Shown piece by piece: positions 8,510 to 15,978 of a stretch of 38,219 nt of DNA. How positions within the stretch are numbered: position 1 is the first letter of the stretch; each line of letters opens with the position of its first letter. The translations under genes and the position numbers were made by a program. Origin of the DNA: an uncultured Oscillospiraceae bacterium. Its GTDB lineage: Bacteria; Bacillota; Clostridia; Oscillospirales; Acutalibacteraceae. Location of the stretch: NCBI GenBank assembly GCA_900539855.1, contig UQDO01000017.1, forward strand, positions 1-38,219. The letters run 5' to 3'. The notes under the pieces are model-generated. The model did no database searches. It saw only the letters and a list, made by a program, of their open reading frames with translations, and was not told where the DNA came from.

Positions 8510-9814
8510 ATGGTGTATACAATAACCGATTTTGGCGCAAGGGTAAGTGATCTGTTACAGACCGGGGCTATTCAGAAAGCTATTGACGAATGCTTTTTAA
8601 ACGGCGGCGGCGAGGTTGTTATTCCGGCTGGTGTTTACCGCACCGGCGGATTGCGCCTGCGCTCGCATGTTACTCTGCATTTGCTTTCCGGTGCAATATT
8701 GGAGGCAAGCGAAGATCCTGAGGATTATGCCACTTTGGAGAATGATACGCTGGAGCCGGTAAAGTGGGATGACTTTCAAAACGGCGTCAGCCTTTCGGCA
8801 CAACCTCTATCACGCTGGAATCACGGTATCATACGCGCGGTCAATGCTACGGATATAGGAATAAAAGGTGAACCATATTCATGGATTGACGGAAAAAACT
8901 GCTTTGACCCAGAAGGTGAAGAGGGCTACCGAGGACCGCATGGGATTAACCTCTGGCTCTGTAAAAATGTTACGCTCAGCGGATACACCATACGGAACAC
9001 CGGCAACTGGGCGCACGCTGTTTTTCGTTCGGAGAATATCAATGTTGAAAATATTACGGTGTACGGTGGGCATGACGGCTTTGATGCATTTTTATCGAAA
9101 AATGTCAACATATCAGACTGCCGTTTCTTCAGCGGAGACGACAGCATAGCCGGCTACGGGAGTGAGCATGTCAGAGTACAGGATTGTATTCTTAATTCCT
9201 CCTGCAGTGCAATACGATTCGGCGGAGCAGATGTTATCATTCAACGCTGCAAATGCATTTCACCGACAGAATTTGCCTTTAGAGGTTCTCTACCTCTTGA
9301 AAAGAAAAGACTCGGTGCAATGGCAGGACATGATGTGCCGCATCATACGCTCACCGCATTTTTATATTATTGCGACAAGCGATTCGGCGAGCTGCCGCTG
9401 CCGCGCATGGGAAATATTCTTATAAGGGACTGCGTTTTTGAAAACGTGATGCAGTTATTCAATATGGATTTTGGCAATCATATCTGGTGCTGCGGCAAAG
9501 CTCTCACCTCCATTACCTTTGAAAATTGCAGAGCGACCGGGCTTATGCAGCCGATTTATATACACGGTGATCCGGAAGACCCGATAGTATTCAATATTAT
9601 AAACACAAAGCTTTCCGCATCAGCTGAAACTGATTCCGAAATATTTATGGATGCTGAGTTTTTTGATACTATTCACTTGGAAAATGTGAAGCCGGACGGA
9701 TATGCGGATCTCGAAATAATTTTACGTTCTGACGGAAAATTGGAAACGTCAGGATCTGCCAAATTCAAAGTAAAGAAAGGCGAAAGCGGAAAATCCGCTT
9801 TTGCCGGAAGATAG
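8510..9814 (+). CDS. Glycoside hydrolase family 28-like (polygalacturonase-type) protein
   Basis: Right-handed beta-helix glycosidase, about 434 residues. The opening (TITDFGAR then AIQKAIDECFLNGGGEVVIPAGVYRTGGLRLRS, with the two longest runs separated by ordinary residues) is the hallmark N-terminus of the pectate-lyase-fold superfamily. The central strand-turn repeats include GGHDGFDAF and FSGDDSIAGYG, corresponding to the GH28 acidic catalytic cluster. GH28 enzymes cut galacturonan backbones or release terminal galacturonate or rhamnose residues. There is no signal peptide, so it probably acts in the cytoplasm on imported oligosaccharides. ATG 8510 is preferred to 8489 because homologues begin close to TDFGA, but no strong ribosome binding site supports either. 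The AraC regulator downstream could control it. No sugar transporter is nearby. Confidence 0.85.
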   Translation: MVYTITDFGARVSDLLQTGAIQKAIDECFLNGGGEVVIPAGVYRTGGLRLRSHVTLHLLSGAILEASEDPEDYATLENDTLEPVKWDDFQNGVSLSAQPLSRWNHGIIRAVNATDIGIKGEPYSWIDGKNCFDPEGEEGYRGPHGINLWLCKNVTLSGYTIRNTGNWAHAVFRSENINVENITVYGGHDGFDAFLSKNVNISDCRFFSGDDSIAGYGSEHVRVQDCILNSSCSAIRFGGADVIIQRCKCISPTEFAFRGSLPLEKKRLGAMAGHDVPHHTLTAFLYYCDKRFGELPLPRMGNILIRDCVFENVMQLFNMDFGNHIWCCGKALTSITFENCRATGLMQPIYIHGDPEDPIVFNIINTKLSASAETDSEIFMDAEFFDTIHLENVKPDGYADLEIILRSDGKLETSGSAKFKVKKGESGKSAFAGR

Positions 9815-9931
9815 GGCATTTAAATAAATATTTCAAATATTAAGTTCCTTAAAAATGAAATGCTTTTGTATAAAGCATAAAAAGACAGTATAAGCTCCTG
9901 AACAAGTCCAAAAACGGACAATAGAAAAAAC

Positions 9932-10036
9932 AACCTCCTATGTTAGAATTAAAACAACTACCATAGGAGGTTTTGTTATGGCAAGAAAATTTAGATGTAT
10001 CAAAAATTTGTGAAAATGAACTAATAGAGCATATAG
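9932..10036 (+). pseudogene. Transposase 5'-end remnant with RBS-sequestering hairpin
   Basis: A perfect 11-bp inverted repeat, AACCTCCTATG (9932-9942) and CATAGGAGGTT (9962-9972), hides an AGGAGG ribosome binding site followed by ATG at 9978. Reading from the ATG gives MARKFRCIKNL and then a stop. A one-base shift after MARK restores an open frame, LDVSKICENELIEHIEQDH, which looks like real protein. This is the usual picture of a truncated, frameshifted insertion-sequence gene. Leader hairpins that block translation of read-through mRNA are common in transposases. I cannot name the IS family from about 20 residues. Confidence 0.5.
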
Positions 10037-10151
10037 AGCAAGATCACCGCAGAGCGGCAACTCCACAGTGGCCAAGGCTTCCAATTTGCACCGTCCGCAC
10101 AATTTGGGGCACTTCAAAGTTTATGGCCGCTTTGTTTTATACATACACAGC

Positions 10152-10325
10152 GGTAAATTTTAGTTTAGCGGTATGAGGAAACAAATAATTATTTGATACG
10201 TCGTAGGGAACGACCTATGTGTCGTTCCTTAAAACCTAATGAAACCGCGCGGAACGACACTCAAGGCTCGTTCCCTACGTCTGTCAATTAATTATACGAA
10301 CACCATTCACCTATAAACTAAAATT
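10152..10325 (+). repeat. Hairpin repeat element A, copy 1 (MITE-like)
   Basis: An element of about 174 bp bounded by short terminal inverted repeats (TAAATTTTAGTTTA and AAACTAAAATT). Its core folds as a long imperfect hairpin (CGTAGGGAACGACC at the left arm, GGCTCGTTCCCTACG at the right arm), with nested inverted GGAACGACAC copies. It has no coding capacity. It is nearly identical to the inverted copy at 19801-19976, differing by one substitution and one inserted base by eye. This fits a non-autonomous MITE-like or other dispersed palindromic element. Confidence 0.75.
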
Positions 10326-10428
10326 CACAACACAATGACGACATGAAAAATCGGCAGGAGTGGGGCTCCTGCCCTTAAGTCCGTCAATCAATTGTACTAA
10401 CGCTCTTCGCCGCTAAACTAATATTTTA
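10326..10428 (+). repeat. Hairpin repeat element B, copy 1
   Basis: Directly abuts element A. It contains the inverted repeat GGCAGGAG-TGGGG-CTCCTGCC (about 10353-10373), a GTCCGTCAAT motif that resembles the GTCTGTCAAT of element A, and an outer end CGCTAAACTAATATTTTA that matches the element ends. The same A-B order, inverted, is found at 19710-19976, where B has diverged in sequence but keeps its layout. Confidence 0.6.
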
Positions 10429-10479
10429 TTACAGAACGCAGGCGTTAAACACTATTTACTTTATTATAACGTATTCTAT

Positions 10480-10508
10480 TTGACAAAATGGCGCCTTGAC
10501 ATTATAAT
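10480..10508 (+). promoter_or_regulatory. Consensus promoter of the AraC-family gene
   Basis: TTGACA (10480-10485), 17-bp spacer, TATAAT (10503-10508). Confidence 0.87.
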
Positions 10509-10546
10509 ATACATATATAATGTGTCGTTTTTTGGGGGTGTTTTTT

Positions 10547-11413
10547 ATGCAAACAACCTTTGATAACTATGACAAACAGCTTTTCTTTGCCAAAAGCTAT
10601 ATACATGCCTTTTACTGTGATCTGAAATATACGGAATATCACAATCACCGCTTTTTTGAGCTTGTATATGTCGTGAGCGGATCGGCTGTACATATTCTTG
10701 ACGGCGACAGCCGCATTATAAGCACCGGCGACTATATGATAATGGACTACAATTCGTATCACGAGTACCGTGCATCAACCGACGATTTTGCAGTCATTAA
10801 CTGTCTGTTCCTGTCAAAAGCCATTGACAGCACCATGCCGGAATCGCACGATTTTCCGGATCTTCTTAAAAGCTGTCAGTTCAGATTCAATAAAATAGTA
10901 ATGAGCAGCACGCCGACAAACAGATTTTTTCATGACGACACCGGAAAAATTAAACTATTGCTTACCGAAATGTGCGAGGAGTGCGGAAATAAGGAAACCG
11001 GATATCTCGACTATATGCGTTCGCTTCTGATACAAAGCATAATAATCACACTGCGCGGCATTTCCGATTTTAAGATCAACAACTATTCACCCAATATTGC
11101 AAAGGCAGTAAGAATGATCGAGACCGGATACGGTCAGCCGCTTATGCTTTCAGATATCGCCAGAGAATTATATTTAAGTGTCCCCTACCTCAGCATAAAG
11201 TTCCGGGAAGAAACCGGGGTGTGCTTCGGTGAATACTTAAAACGCGTCCGCATACAGAACGCGTGCACACTGCTAAATTCGACCGATATGAAAATAAAGG
11301 ATATCGCAGAAAAGGTCGGATATAATGATTACAAGCGTTTCGGTGCGATATTCAGAGAAATAGTCGGCACATCCCCCGGCAAATTCAGAACAGGAAAAAC
11401 AGAAGCTCCGTAA
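10547..11413 (+). CDS. AraC-family transcriptional regulator with cupin sensor
   Basis: A 288-residue regulator. The N-terminal half (about 20-85) is a cupin-type AraC-binding domain (YHNHRFFELVYVVSG, then GDYMIMDYNSYHEY). The C-terminal half, about residues 190-285, has the two helix-turn-helix motifs: LMLSDIARELYLSVPYLS and the signature IKDIAEKVGYNDYKRFGAIFR followed by GTSPGKFR. Such proteins usually activate sugar-utilisation genes after binding a carbohydrate. The ATG at 10547 is preferred over an upstream start at 10520 because GGGGGTG lies 6 nt before it. Plausible targets are the GH28 gene upstream or the convergent aminotransferase operon. No operator was identified. Confidence 0.9.
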   Translation: MQTTFDNYDKQLFFAKSYIHAFYCDLKYTEYHNHRFFELVYVVSGSAVHILDGDSRIISTGDYMIMDYNSYHEYRASTDDFAVINCLFLSKAIDSTMPESHDFPDLLKSCQFRFNKIVMSSTPTNRFFHDDTGKIKLLLTEMCEECGNKETGYLDYMRSLLIQSIIITLRGISDFKINNYSPNIAKAVRMIETGYGQPLMLSDIARELYLSVPYLSIKFREETGVCFGEYLKRVRIQNACTLLNSTDMKIKDIAEKVGYNDYKRFGAIFREIVGTSPGKFRTGKTEAP

Positions 11414-11429
11414 AACACGGAGCTTCTGT
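11399..11429. terminator. Bidirectional terminator between AraC gene and aminotransferase
   Basis: The 12-bp stem ACAGAAGCTCCG (11399-11410) pairs perfectly with 11418-11429, flanked by TTTT on the plus side and TTTTT on the minus side. The loop contains the TAA stop of the AraC gene. Confidence 0.88.
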
Positions 11430-11433
11430 CATT

Positions 11434-12705
11434 TTACTTATTCAGCTTGTCCGGATGACGGGCAGCTACAACCGAGAATGCATCATTGGCAATGTCAGCC
11501 GCAAGTGCAATATCTTCATCGCTCAAAGCGGCGTTGATGAAGTGATTGTGATGAGACGCAAGGAACAGACCTCGCGAAACGCATTCCGCGACCCACTCCT
11601 GGTGAAGCATCAGGCTGTTGTCGTTCGCGATCCTCAGGTAGAACAGCGCAGGCTCACCTGACACAACAAGATCAAATCCGTTTTCGGCAGCCGCCTTTTT
11701 AAAGGCTGATGTCAGTTTTTCGCCTTTTTCGCGGAACAGCTTTGGCGTGTTAAGACGTTTCATTTTGTCAATACATGCAATGCAGGCGGCAAAGGGCACC
11801 GCGCTCATCCAGTATGAGCCGGTAAATGACAGCGACGACGCAGCGGTTTTTAGAAACTCCTGTCCGCATGCTGCCGACATATTGTACCCGTTGGCAAGGG
11901 CCTTGCAGAAGCAGATTATATCAGCCTTTATACCATAATAATGATCGCTTCCGGCAAGGTCAAGCCTGAAACCGGTGCGCACATCATCGAATATAAGCAC
12001 TATTCCGTTATCGTCACAGAATTTTCTGACCGCCTGCCATTTTTCACTGGTCGAGCAGACATTGTCATAGAAATTACCGTGATCATATGGCTGTGCTATC
12101 AACGCTGCGATATCGCCCTTGTTATCGTCAACCGCCTTTTGCAGCGCCTCCATATCAAACCACGGAACGATTATGTTGTTGGCAACATCCTCAGGAAGGA
12201 TGCCCGGATAGTCAGCCTTCATTGCCCACGGGTCATTACCGTGATAATATCCCTTGAAAAATATAGTTTTTTTGCGTTTGGTATGTGCTCTGGCGCACAT
12301 TACCGCAAAGGTCGTGGCGTCTGTGCCGTTCTTCATAAAATATGCCCAGTCCGCGGACGCTACTGTGTCAACAAGCAGTTCTGCACACTCGACCATTTTA
12401 TATGACGGTGCAGTCGTACAGTTGCCGTTTTTCAGCTGTTCCATAGCTGCGGCATCAACGTCCGGATCGTTGTATCCGAGCACATTTGGTCCGTAGGCGC
12501 ACATCATGTCAATGTATTTATTGCCGTCCATATCCCAAAAATAGGTTCCGCTCGCCTTGGAGCTTATAAGCGGCCATTTATCAAGCGGAAGAAACAATCC
12601 CTCAGACGGTCCTAAATGTCCATAAATTCCTGATGGGATAACATTCAGAGCGCGTTCGAACCACTCTCTGCTCTTTACATGTGAATATTCAGGGTATTTG
12701 CTCAT
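11434..12705 (-). CDS. PLP-dependent class-III aminotransferase, glutamate-1-semialdehyde aminomutase-like
   Basis: A 423-residue fold-type I PLP enzyme. Visible motifs are the glycine-rich cofactor loop MKNGTDATTFAVMCARAHT (about 125-143), the YYHG segment, the aspartate that holds the PLP ring nitrogen in LIFDDVRTGFRLD, and the Schiff-base lysine in CFCKALANGYNMSAACG. It most resembles GSA 2,1-aminomutase (HemL), but no tetrapyrrole gene is adjacent and several motifs deviate (NGTDAT for NSGTEA, FDDV for FDEV). It may be one of the many GSA-aminomutase-like enzymes acting on other amino or keto acids. Its start follows the stop of the SCP2-like gene by 14 nt, with GGGAGG in the gap, so the two form one operon. 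Confidence 0.85.
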   Translation of the reverse strand: MSKYPEYSHVKSREWFERALNVIPSGIYGHLGPSEGLFLPLDKWPLISSKASGTYFWDMDGNKYIDMMCAYGPNVLGYNDPDVDAAAMEQLKNGNCTTAPSYKMVECAELLVDTVASADWAYFMKNGTDATTFAVMCARAHTKRKKTIFFKGYYHGNDPWAMKADYPGILPEDVANNIIVPWFDMEALQKAVDDNKGDIAALIAQPYDHGNFYDNVCSTSEKWQAVRKFCDDNGIVLIFDDVRTGFRLDLAGSDHYYGIKADIICFCKALANGYNMSAACGQEFLKTAASSLSFTGSYWMSAVPFAACIACIDKMKRLNTPKLFREKGEKLTSAFKKAAAENGFDLVVSGEPALFYLRIANDNSLMLHQEWVAECVSRGLFLASHHNHFINAALSDEDIALAADIANDAFSVVAARHPDKLNK

Positions 12706-12719
12706 CCTATTTACCTCCC

Positions 12720-13484
12720 TTAGCCCAGATAAACCGAAACACGGTCAAGTATCCGGTTGACATTATCGACCATTGACAAAACACCAGCCAGTTTTATATT
12801 GCCCTTGCACATTTCGTTTATAGTCGACACCTTGCCTGCAAAAAGTCCGTTTGCAAGCTCGATACTCGAAAACTCCATAATAGCGCGCGGAGACTCAGCC
12901 GGCGCTTTTATGGTGGTAAATTTGTGGTCCTTGACCCTTATCGTTATGCTTGCTTCCCCTTTGATTCCAAGCGAAATATCACCGTCGACCGTACCGTCAG
13001 CCGATACCTTTGCGATACTGTCAGAATTGGCAAGCGCCGATATGGCTCCGGCAATAACATACATCGTCATAAGGGTGTTGAGCCTGAAGAACTCCTTATC
13101 TTCCATCGCTTCCCCGGACGGTCTCAGAACCTCGTCAAGTCTGTTTGTCAGCGCAGTAAACGTACCGGTCAGAAATTTCAGCAAGGTCACAATGCCTTTT
13201 ACCGGAACTCCGGGCTTGCTGTTTGCTATCATATCATTGAATTTTTCCGGAGATGAAAAATTCATTTTGCATCGGGCGCCAAGGCTGCCCTCTGTTATCT
13301 TACATCCTTTATTTGTAAAATGAAAGGTACGGCAGGGGCCGCCCTTTACGTCAAAACAAACCGACACAGGGGTTTTAAGCGCACTCAAAATCTGTCTCGA
13401 CTTACCGTCAAGCTCGCAAAGGTTTTCCAAAGCGCCCAAAACGCCGTACATATTGACATATGCCAGTGCTTTCTGTTCCGTCAT
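12720..13484 (-). CDS. SCP2-like (sterol-carrier-fold) protein of unknown function
   Basis: About 254 residues, soluble, no signal peptide. The C-terminal part (about 165-235) reads DGDISLGIKGEASITIRVKDHKF and then AIMEFSSIELANGLFAGKVSTINEM. This alternation is like SCP-2 sterol-transfer/alkyl-sulfatase dimerisation folds, which bind hydrophobic ligands. The N-terminal 110 residues show a weaker copy of the same pattern (VSVCFDVKGGPCRTFHF, then MNFSSPEKFNDMIA), suggesting a duplicated fold. The fold call is tentative. ATG 13484 was chosen because AAGGAG lies 8 nt before it; the in-frame GTG 13493 would touch the ribosome binding site. It is co-transcribed with the aminotransferase. Confidence 0.6.
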   Translation of the reverse strand: MTEQKALAYVNMYGVLGALENLCELDGKSRQILSALKTPVSVCFDVKGGPCRTFHFTNKGCKITEGSLGARCKMNFSSPEKFNDMIANSKPGVPVKGIVTLLKFLTGTFTALTNRLDEVLRPSGEAMEDKEFFRLNTLMTMYVIAGAISALANSDSIAKVSADGTVDGDISLGIKGEASITIRVKDHKFTTIKAPAESPRAIMEFSSIELANGLFAGKVSTINEMCKGNIKLAGVLSMVDNVNRILDRVSVYLG

Positions 13485-13514
13485 AACAAACACTCCTTAT
13501 ATTGGCCTTAAAAC

Positions 13515-13557
13515 AAAAAGCCCCCGAAATCATGCTGGTCGCACGAAAACAGGGGCT
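13515..13557 (-). terminator. Terminator after ptsH
   Basis: AGCCCC (13519-13524) pairs with GGGGCT (13552-13557) across a long loop. On the minus strand the stem is followed by TTTTTG. It separates ptsH from the SCP2-like/aminotransferase operon. Confidence 0.6.
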
Positions 13558-13580
13558 GCATAATGTGCGGTCCTTAAAAG

Positions 13581-13844
13581 TTACTCGGTGAAGCCTGATT
13601 CTACAAGTGCAACAAGACCCTCAACCGCCTGCTGCTCATCGCTTCCGTCAGCGATAATGCGGATAGATGTGCCGCCAACTATTCCGAGAGACAGCACTCC
13701 GAGAAGGCTCTTTGCATTGACGCGGCGCTCGTCCTTCTCGACCCAGATCGACGACTTGAATTCATTTGCCTTCTGGATAAAAAAGGTTGCAGGGCGTGCA
13801 TGCAGACCAACCTGATTCTGAACAACAACATCTTTAACAAACAT
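13581..13844 (-). CDS. ptsH: HPr, phosphocarrier protein of the PTS
   Basis: HPr relays phosphate from enzyme I to sugar-specific EIIA proteins. In Firmicutes, when phosphorylated on Ser46, it serves as CcpA co-repressor. The 87-residue protein has the active-site histidine motif QVGLHARPATFF and the regulatory serine motif NAKSLLGVLSLGI, so both phosphorylation sites are present and this is HPr rather than Crh. ATG 13844 is preferred to ATG 13850 because GGAG lies about 9 nt upstream. No ptsI follows, so enzyme I is encoded elsewhere. The leader from the promoter is unusually long, about 140 nt. Confidence 0.93.
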   Translation of the reverse strand: MFVKDVVVQNQVGLHARPATFFIQKANEFKSSIWVEKDERRVNAKSLLGVLSLGIVGGTSIRIIADGSDEQQAVEGLVALVESGFTE

Positions 13845-13991
13845 TATCATGCTCTCCTTTTACTTAACTGTGCATCAGCCACGGCACGATGCAGCAAAAA
13901 AAACGATCAAAACGCACCGAAAGTCACATTGATACCGATAAATGCACCGCAGACAATATAAGTTGTCTTAATGGCACCTTAATTTGTCTTT

Positions 13992-14019
13992 ATTATACCA
14001 CATAATGTGCTTTAGTCAA
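13992..14019 (-). promoter_or_regulatory. Promoter of ptsH
   Basis: On the minus strand, TTGACT (14014-14019), 16-bp spacer and TATAAT (13992-13997). The spacer contains the palindrome CACATTATGTG, which could be a regulator site. Confidence 0.78.
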
Positions 14020-14137
14020 CGATTTGTGTCAGGCTCAAAAAAAGTTTTCGTAAACCGACAAATTTGAACAAATTAAAAACTTTCGGTTTGGTGAAATTTC
14101 ACACAATTTTTTTACATATTTCGACACAATGATACAT

Positions 14138-14833
14138 TCAGCAGCCCTCATTATTCTTATTCATCAAATCGGGACGCATCTTTTTAGTCACTTCGACGGA
14201 CATTTCATCGCGCCACTTTCTGATATTAAGGTGATGTCCCGAAAGCAGCACCTCCGGCACAGCCACGCCGTGCCACACTTCGGGGCGGGTATACTGTGGA
14301 TATTCGAGCAGCCCGTTGAAATGGCTTTCCTCAGAAAAGCATACCTCATCAGACAAAACACCGTCTATCATCCTGCACACAGCGTCGGTCACAACAAGCG
14401 CCGGCAGTTCGCCTCCGGTGAGCACATAATCGCCCACCGATATTTCTTCATCAACTATCTCGTCTATAACACGCTGATCCACGCCCTCATAATGACCGCA
14501 AAGCAGCACTATGTGATCGTATTTGGAAAGCCGTACCGCATCCGGTTGACGAAATGTCCTGCCCTTCGGCGACATATATATAAGGTGCGGCTTTTCGCCG
14601 CTTTCTTCACAAATATTTTCAAAGCACTTATATATCGGCTCGGCCTGCATAACCATACCCATACCGCCGCCATACGGCGCATCGTCAACGCGGTTGTGTT
14701 TGTTTCCGGCAAAATCGCGTATATTATGGCATCTTATATCCACAATTTCGGCTTTTCTCGCCCTGCCGATTATGCTTTCGGAAAGAACGCTTTCGCACAT
14801 TTCGGGGAAAAGGGTCATAATATCAATCTTCAT
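14138..14833 (-). CDS. trmD: tRNA (guanine-N1)-methyltransferase
   Basis: Methylates G37 of tRNAs with SAM, preventing +1 frameshifting. The 231-residue protein has the SPOUT trefoil-knot signatures: MTLFPEMCESVL at the start, DDAPYGGGMGMVM, LLCGHYEGVDQRVID and DYVLTGGELPALVV, plus a C-terminal EVLLSGHH segment. The start at 14833 (MKIDIMTLFPEM) matches family N-termini and overlaps the end of rimM by 11 nt, showing translational coupling. An upstream start at 14881 would add 16 unrelated residues. It is last in the SRP/ribosome-maturation operon. Confidence 0.96.
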   Translation of the reverse strand: MKIDIMTLFPEMCESVLSESIIGRARKAEIVDIRCHNIRDFAGNKHNRVDDAPYGGGMGMVMQAEPIYKCFENICEESGEKPHLIYMSPKGRTFRQPDAVRLSKYDHIVLLCGHYEGVDQRVIDEIVDEEISVGDYVLTGGELPALVVTDAVCRMIDGVLSDEVCFSEESHFNGLLEYPQYTRPEVWHGVAVPEVLLSGHHLNIRKWRDEMSVEVTKKMRPDLMNKNNEGC

Positions 14834-15338
14834 CGTCAAACATTCCTTTAATCGGTGAATAAACGATTTTTTTATTTTCAATGTCGACCGACTTCACAAA
14901 CTCGGGATTATTGGGCACTAAAAAGACCTTACCGTCCCGTTTTATATGCCAGATATCGTTAGCACCGGTGTTTGACACATCGCATACCGTGCCGAGAGTC
15001 TCGCCGCCGGAAGCCGACACGACCTCGCAGCCTATGATATCACTTATAAAATATCTTCCCTTTTCAAGGCGACAATCAGACCTGTCTATATATAAACTAC
15101 GCCCGCGTAAGGCTTCTGCCTGTTCGATGCTGTCAACACCATCCGCCTTTATAAGGCAGATATTCCCGTGCGGACGGGCGGAAGTGACAGCAATCACCTG
15201 CGTTCCGGACGCATCAAGATACAGCTTTTTGAAGCGGCAGAGAAACCCAGCACTGTCGCACCACGGATCAACGCGCATTTCGCCCCTCACGCCGTGCGTT
15301 CCTACTATTTTCCCTGCCTCAATATATTTTGCCGGCAT
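14823..15338 (-). CDS. rimM: 16S rRNA processing protein RimM
   Basis: Assembly factor for the 30S head that binds S19 and acts late in 16S maturation. The 171-residue protein has the N-terminal barrel with IVGTHGVRGEMRV (about 10-22) and a PRC-barrel C-terminal half (YFISDIIGCEVVSASGGETLG, interrupted by the usual turns, then FLVPNNPEFVKSVDIENKKI). ATG 15338 has AAGGAG 8 nt upstream. A stable hairpin at 15367-15394 separates it from khpA and may tune the ratio of the two. Confidence 0.95.
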   Translation of the reverse strand: MPAKYIEAGKIVGTHGVRGEMRVDPWCDSAGFLCRFKKLYLDASGTQVIAVTSARPHGNICLIKADGVDSIEQAEALRGRSLYIDRSDCRLEKGRYFISDIIGCEVVSASGGETLGTVCDVSNTGANDIWHIKRDGKVFLVPNNPEFVKSVDIENKKIVYSPIKGMFDDED

Positions 15339-15366
15339 AGCATTTTCTCCTTAAATTATCAAATTC

Positions 15367-15394
15367 CCCTCAAATGCAAAAGCGTTTGAGGGGA
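15367..15394 (-). other. Intercistronic hairpin between khpA and rimM
   Basis: The perfect 9-bp stem CCCCTCAAA (15367-15375) / TTTGAGGGG (15386-15394) has a 10-nt loop. There is no U-tract on the minus strand, so it looks like an mRNA-stability or processing element, not a terminator. Confidence 0.55.
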
Positions 15395-15429
15395 CATTTC
15401 ACCGCACATTACAATGCGGCAGCCGCAGA

Positions 15430-15663
15430 TCAATCGATCTCAACGGCAACTTTTTCGTTGTTACGGTTAGCCGCAGCACGCATCACGACGCGTATCGCCT
15501 TGGCAATTCTACCCTGTTTTCCGATGACTCTGCCCATGTCGTTTTCGGCAACATGAAGATGGTATACTGTAACACCCTCCTCGTTGGGCTCGTCAACGGT
15601 TACGGTTATTTTATCCGGCTCAGATACAAGACCGGATACAATGGTAACAAGCAATTCTGTCAT
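15430..15663 (-). CDS. khpA: KH-domain RNA-binding protein KhpA
   Basis: A 77-residue single-KH protein (YlqC family) that forms a global RNA chaperone with KhpB in Gram-positives. The GXXG loop is visible in MGRVIGKQGRIAKAIRVVMRAA (the loop is GKQG, about residues 51-54). Its position between rpsP and rimM is characteristic. Confidence 0.94.
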   Translation of the reverse strand: MTELLVTIVSGLVSEPDKITVTVDEPNEEGVTVYHLHVAENDMGRVIGKQGRIAKAIRVVMRAAANRNNEKVAVEID

Positions 15664-15687
15664 AATTTGTTTACTCCTGACGTCTCA

Positions 15688-15927
15688 TTAAAGAACATTG
15701 TTCTTCTTGAGAAGATCTTTAACGGTGTCTGTAAGCTGAGCGCCGTTTGCGATCCACTTTTTAGCCTTATCGGCATCGATGTTGACGGTTGCCGGATCGG
15801 TCATAGGATTGTATGTTCCGATCATTTCGATGAAACGTCCGTCACGCGGATATCTCGAATCTGCAACTACGATACGATAAAAAGGAGCCTTCTTGGCACC
15901 TAAACGGCAAAGTCTGATCTTAACCAT
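15688..15927 (-). CDS. rpsP: 30S ribosomal protein S16
   Basis: A 79-residue ribosomal protein beginning MVKIRLCRLGAKKAPFYRIV with the conserved DSRYPRDGRFIEMIGTYNP segment. ATG 15927 is chosen over 15936 because GGGAGGTG lies 6 nt upstream and homologues begin MVKIRL. It sits between ffh and khpA. Confidence 0.97.
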   Translation of the reverse strand: MVKIRLCRLGAKKAPFYRIVVADSRYPRDGRFIEMIGTYNPMTDPATVNIDADKAKKWIANGAQLTDTVKDLLKKNNVL

Positions 15928-15978
15928 GGTCTGCACCTCCCAAAATTATGATTATATTTCATGGGAAACCCATAAATA

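Larger units (their letters stand above)
9815..10479. other. Non-coding stretch with mobile-element debris
   Basis: No intact gene is visible over about 660 bp. Positions 9815-9930 are AT-rich with no clear signal. A transposase-start remnant with a leader hairpin follows (9932-10036). Then comes a stretch of about 115 bp of no recognised origin, and then the composite hairpin repeat at 10152-10428. The AraC promoter begins at 10480. Confidence 0.7.

Noticed and set aside
10036..10151. Possible further repeat or gene fragment between the transposase remnant and element A
   Set aside because: A short frame exists but has no start, motif or second copy in this window. Nothing could be supported.
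10353..10373. CRISPR-like repeat
   Set aside because: The hairpin repeats occur as only two distant copies with no regular spacers, and no cas genes are present.
13918..13985. Possible 21-codon leader peptide in the ptsH 5' region, starting at an ATT after AAGG
   Set aside because: An open stretch of this length is expected by chance about one time in three, and it needs a rare start codon.
14030..14110. AAACCGA/TCGGTTT inverted repeat with inner AATTTG/CAAATT after trmD
   Set aside because: It may be the trmD terminator, but the stem is AT-rich and interrupted and the T-run is not next to it. Not confident enough to list.
14129..14851. A 240-codon plus-strand open frame opposite trmD
   Set aside because: Fully antisense to trmD and rimM, whose motifs are unmistakable. 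The residue pattern shows no family features.
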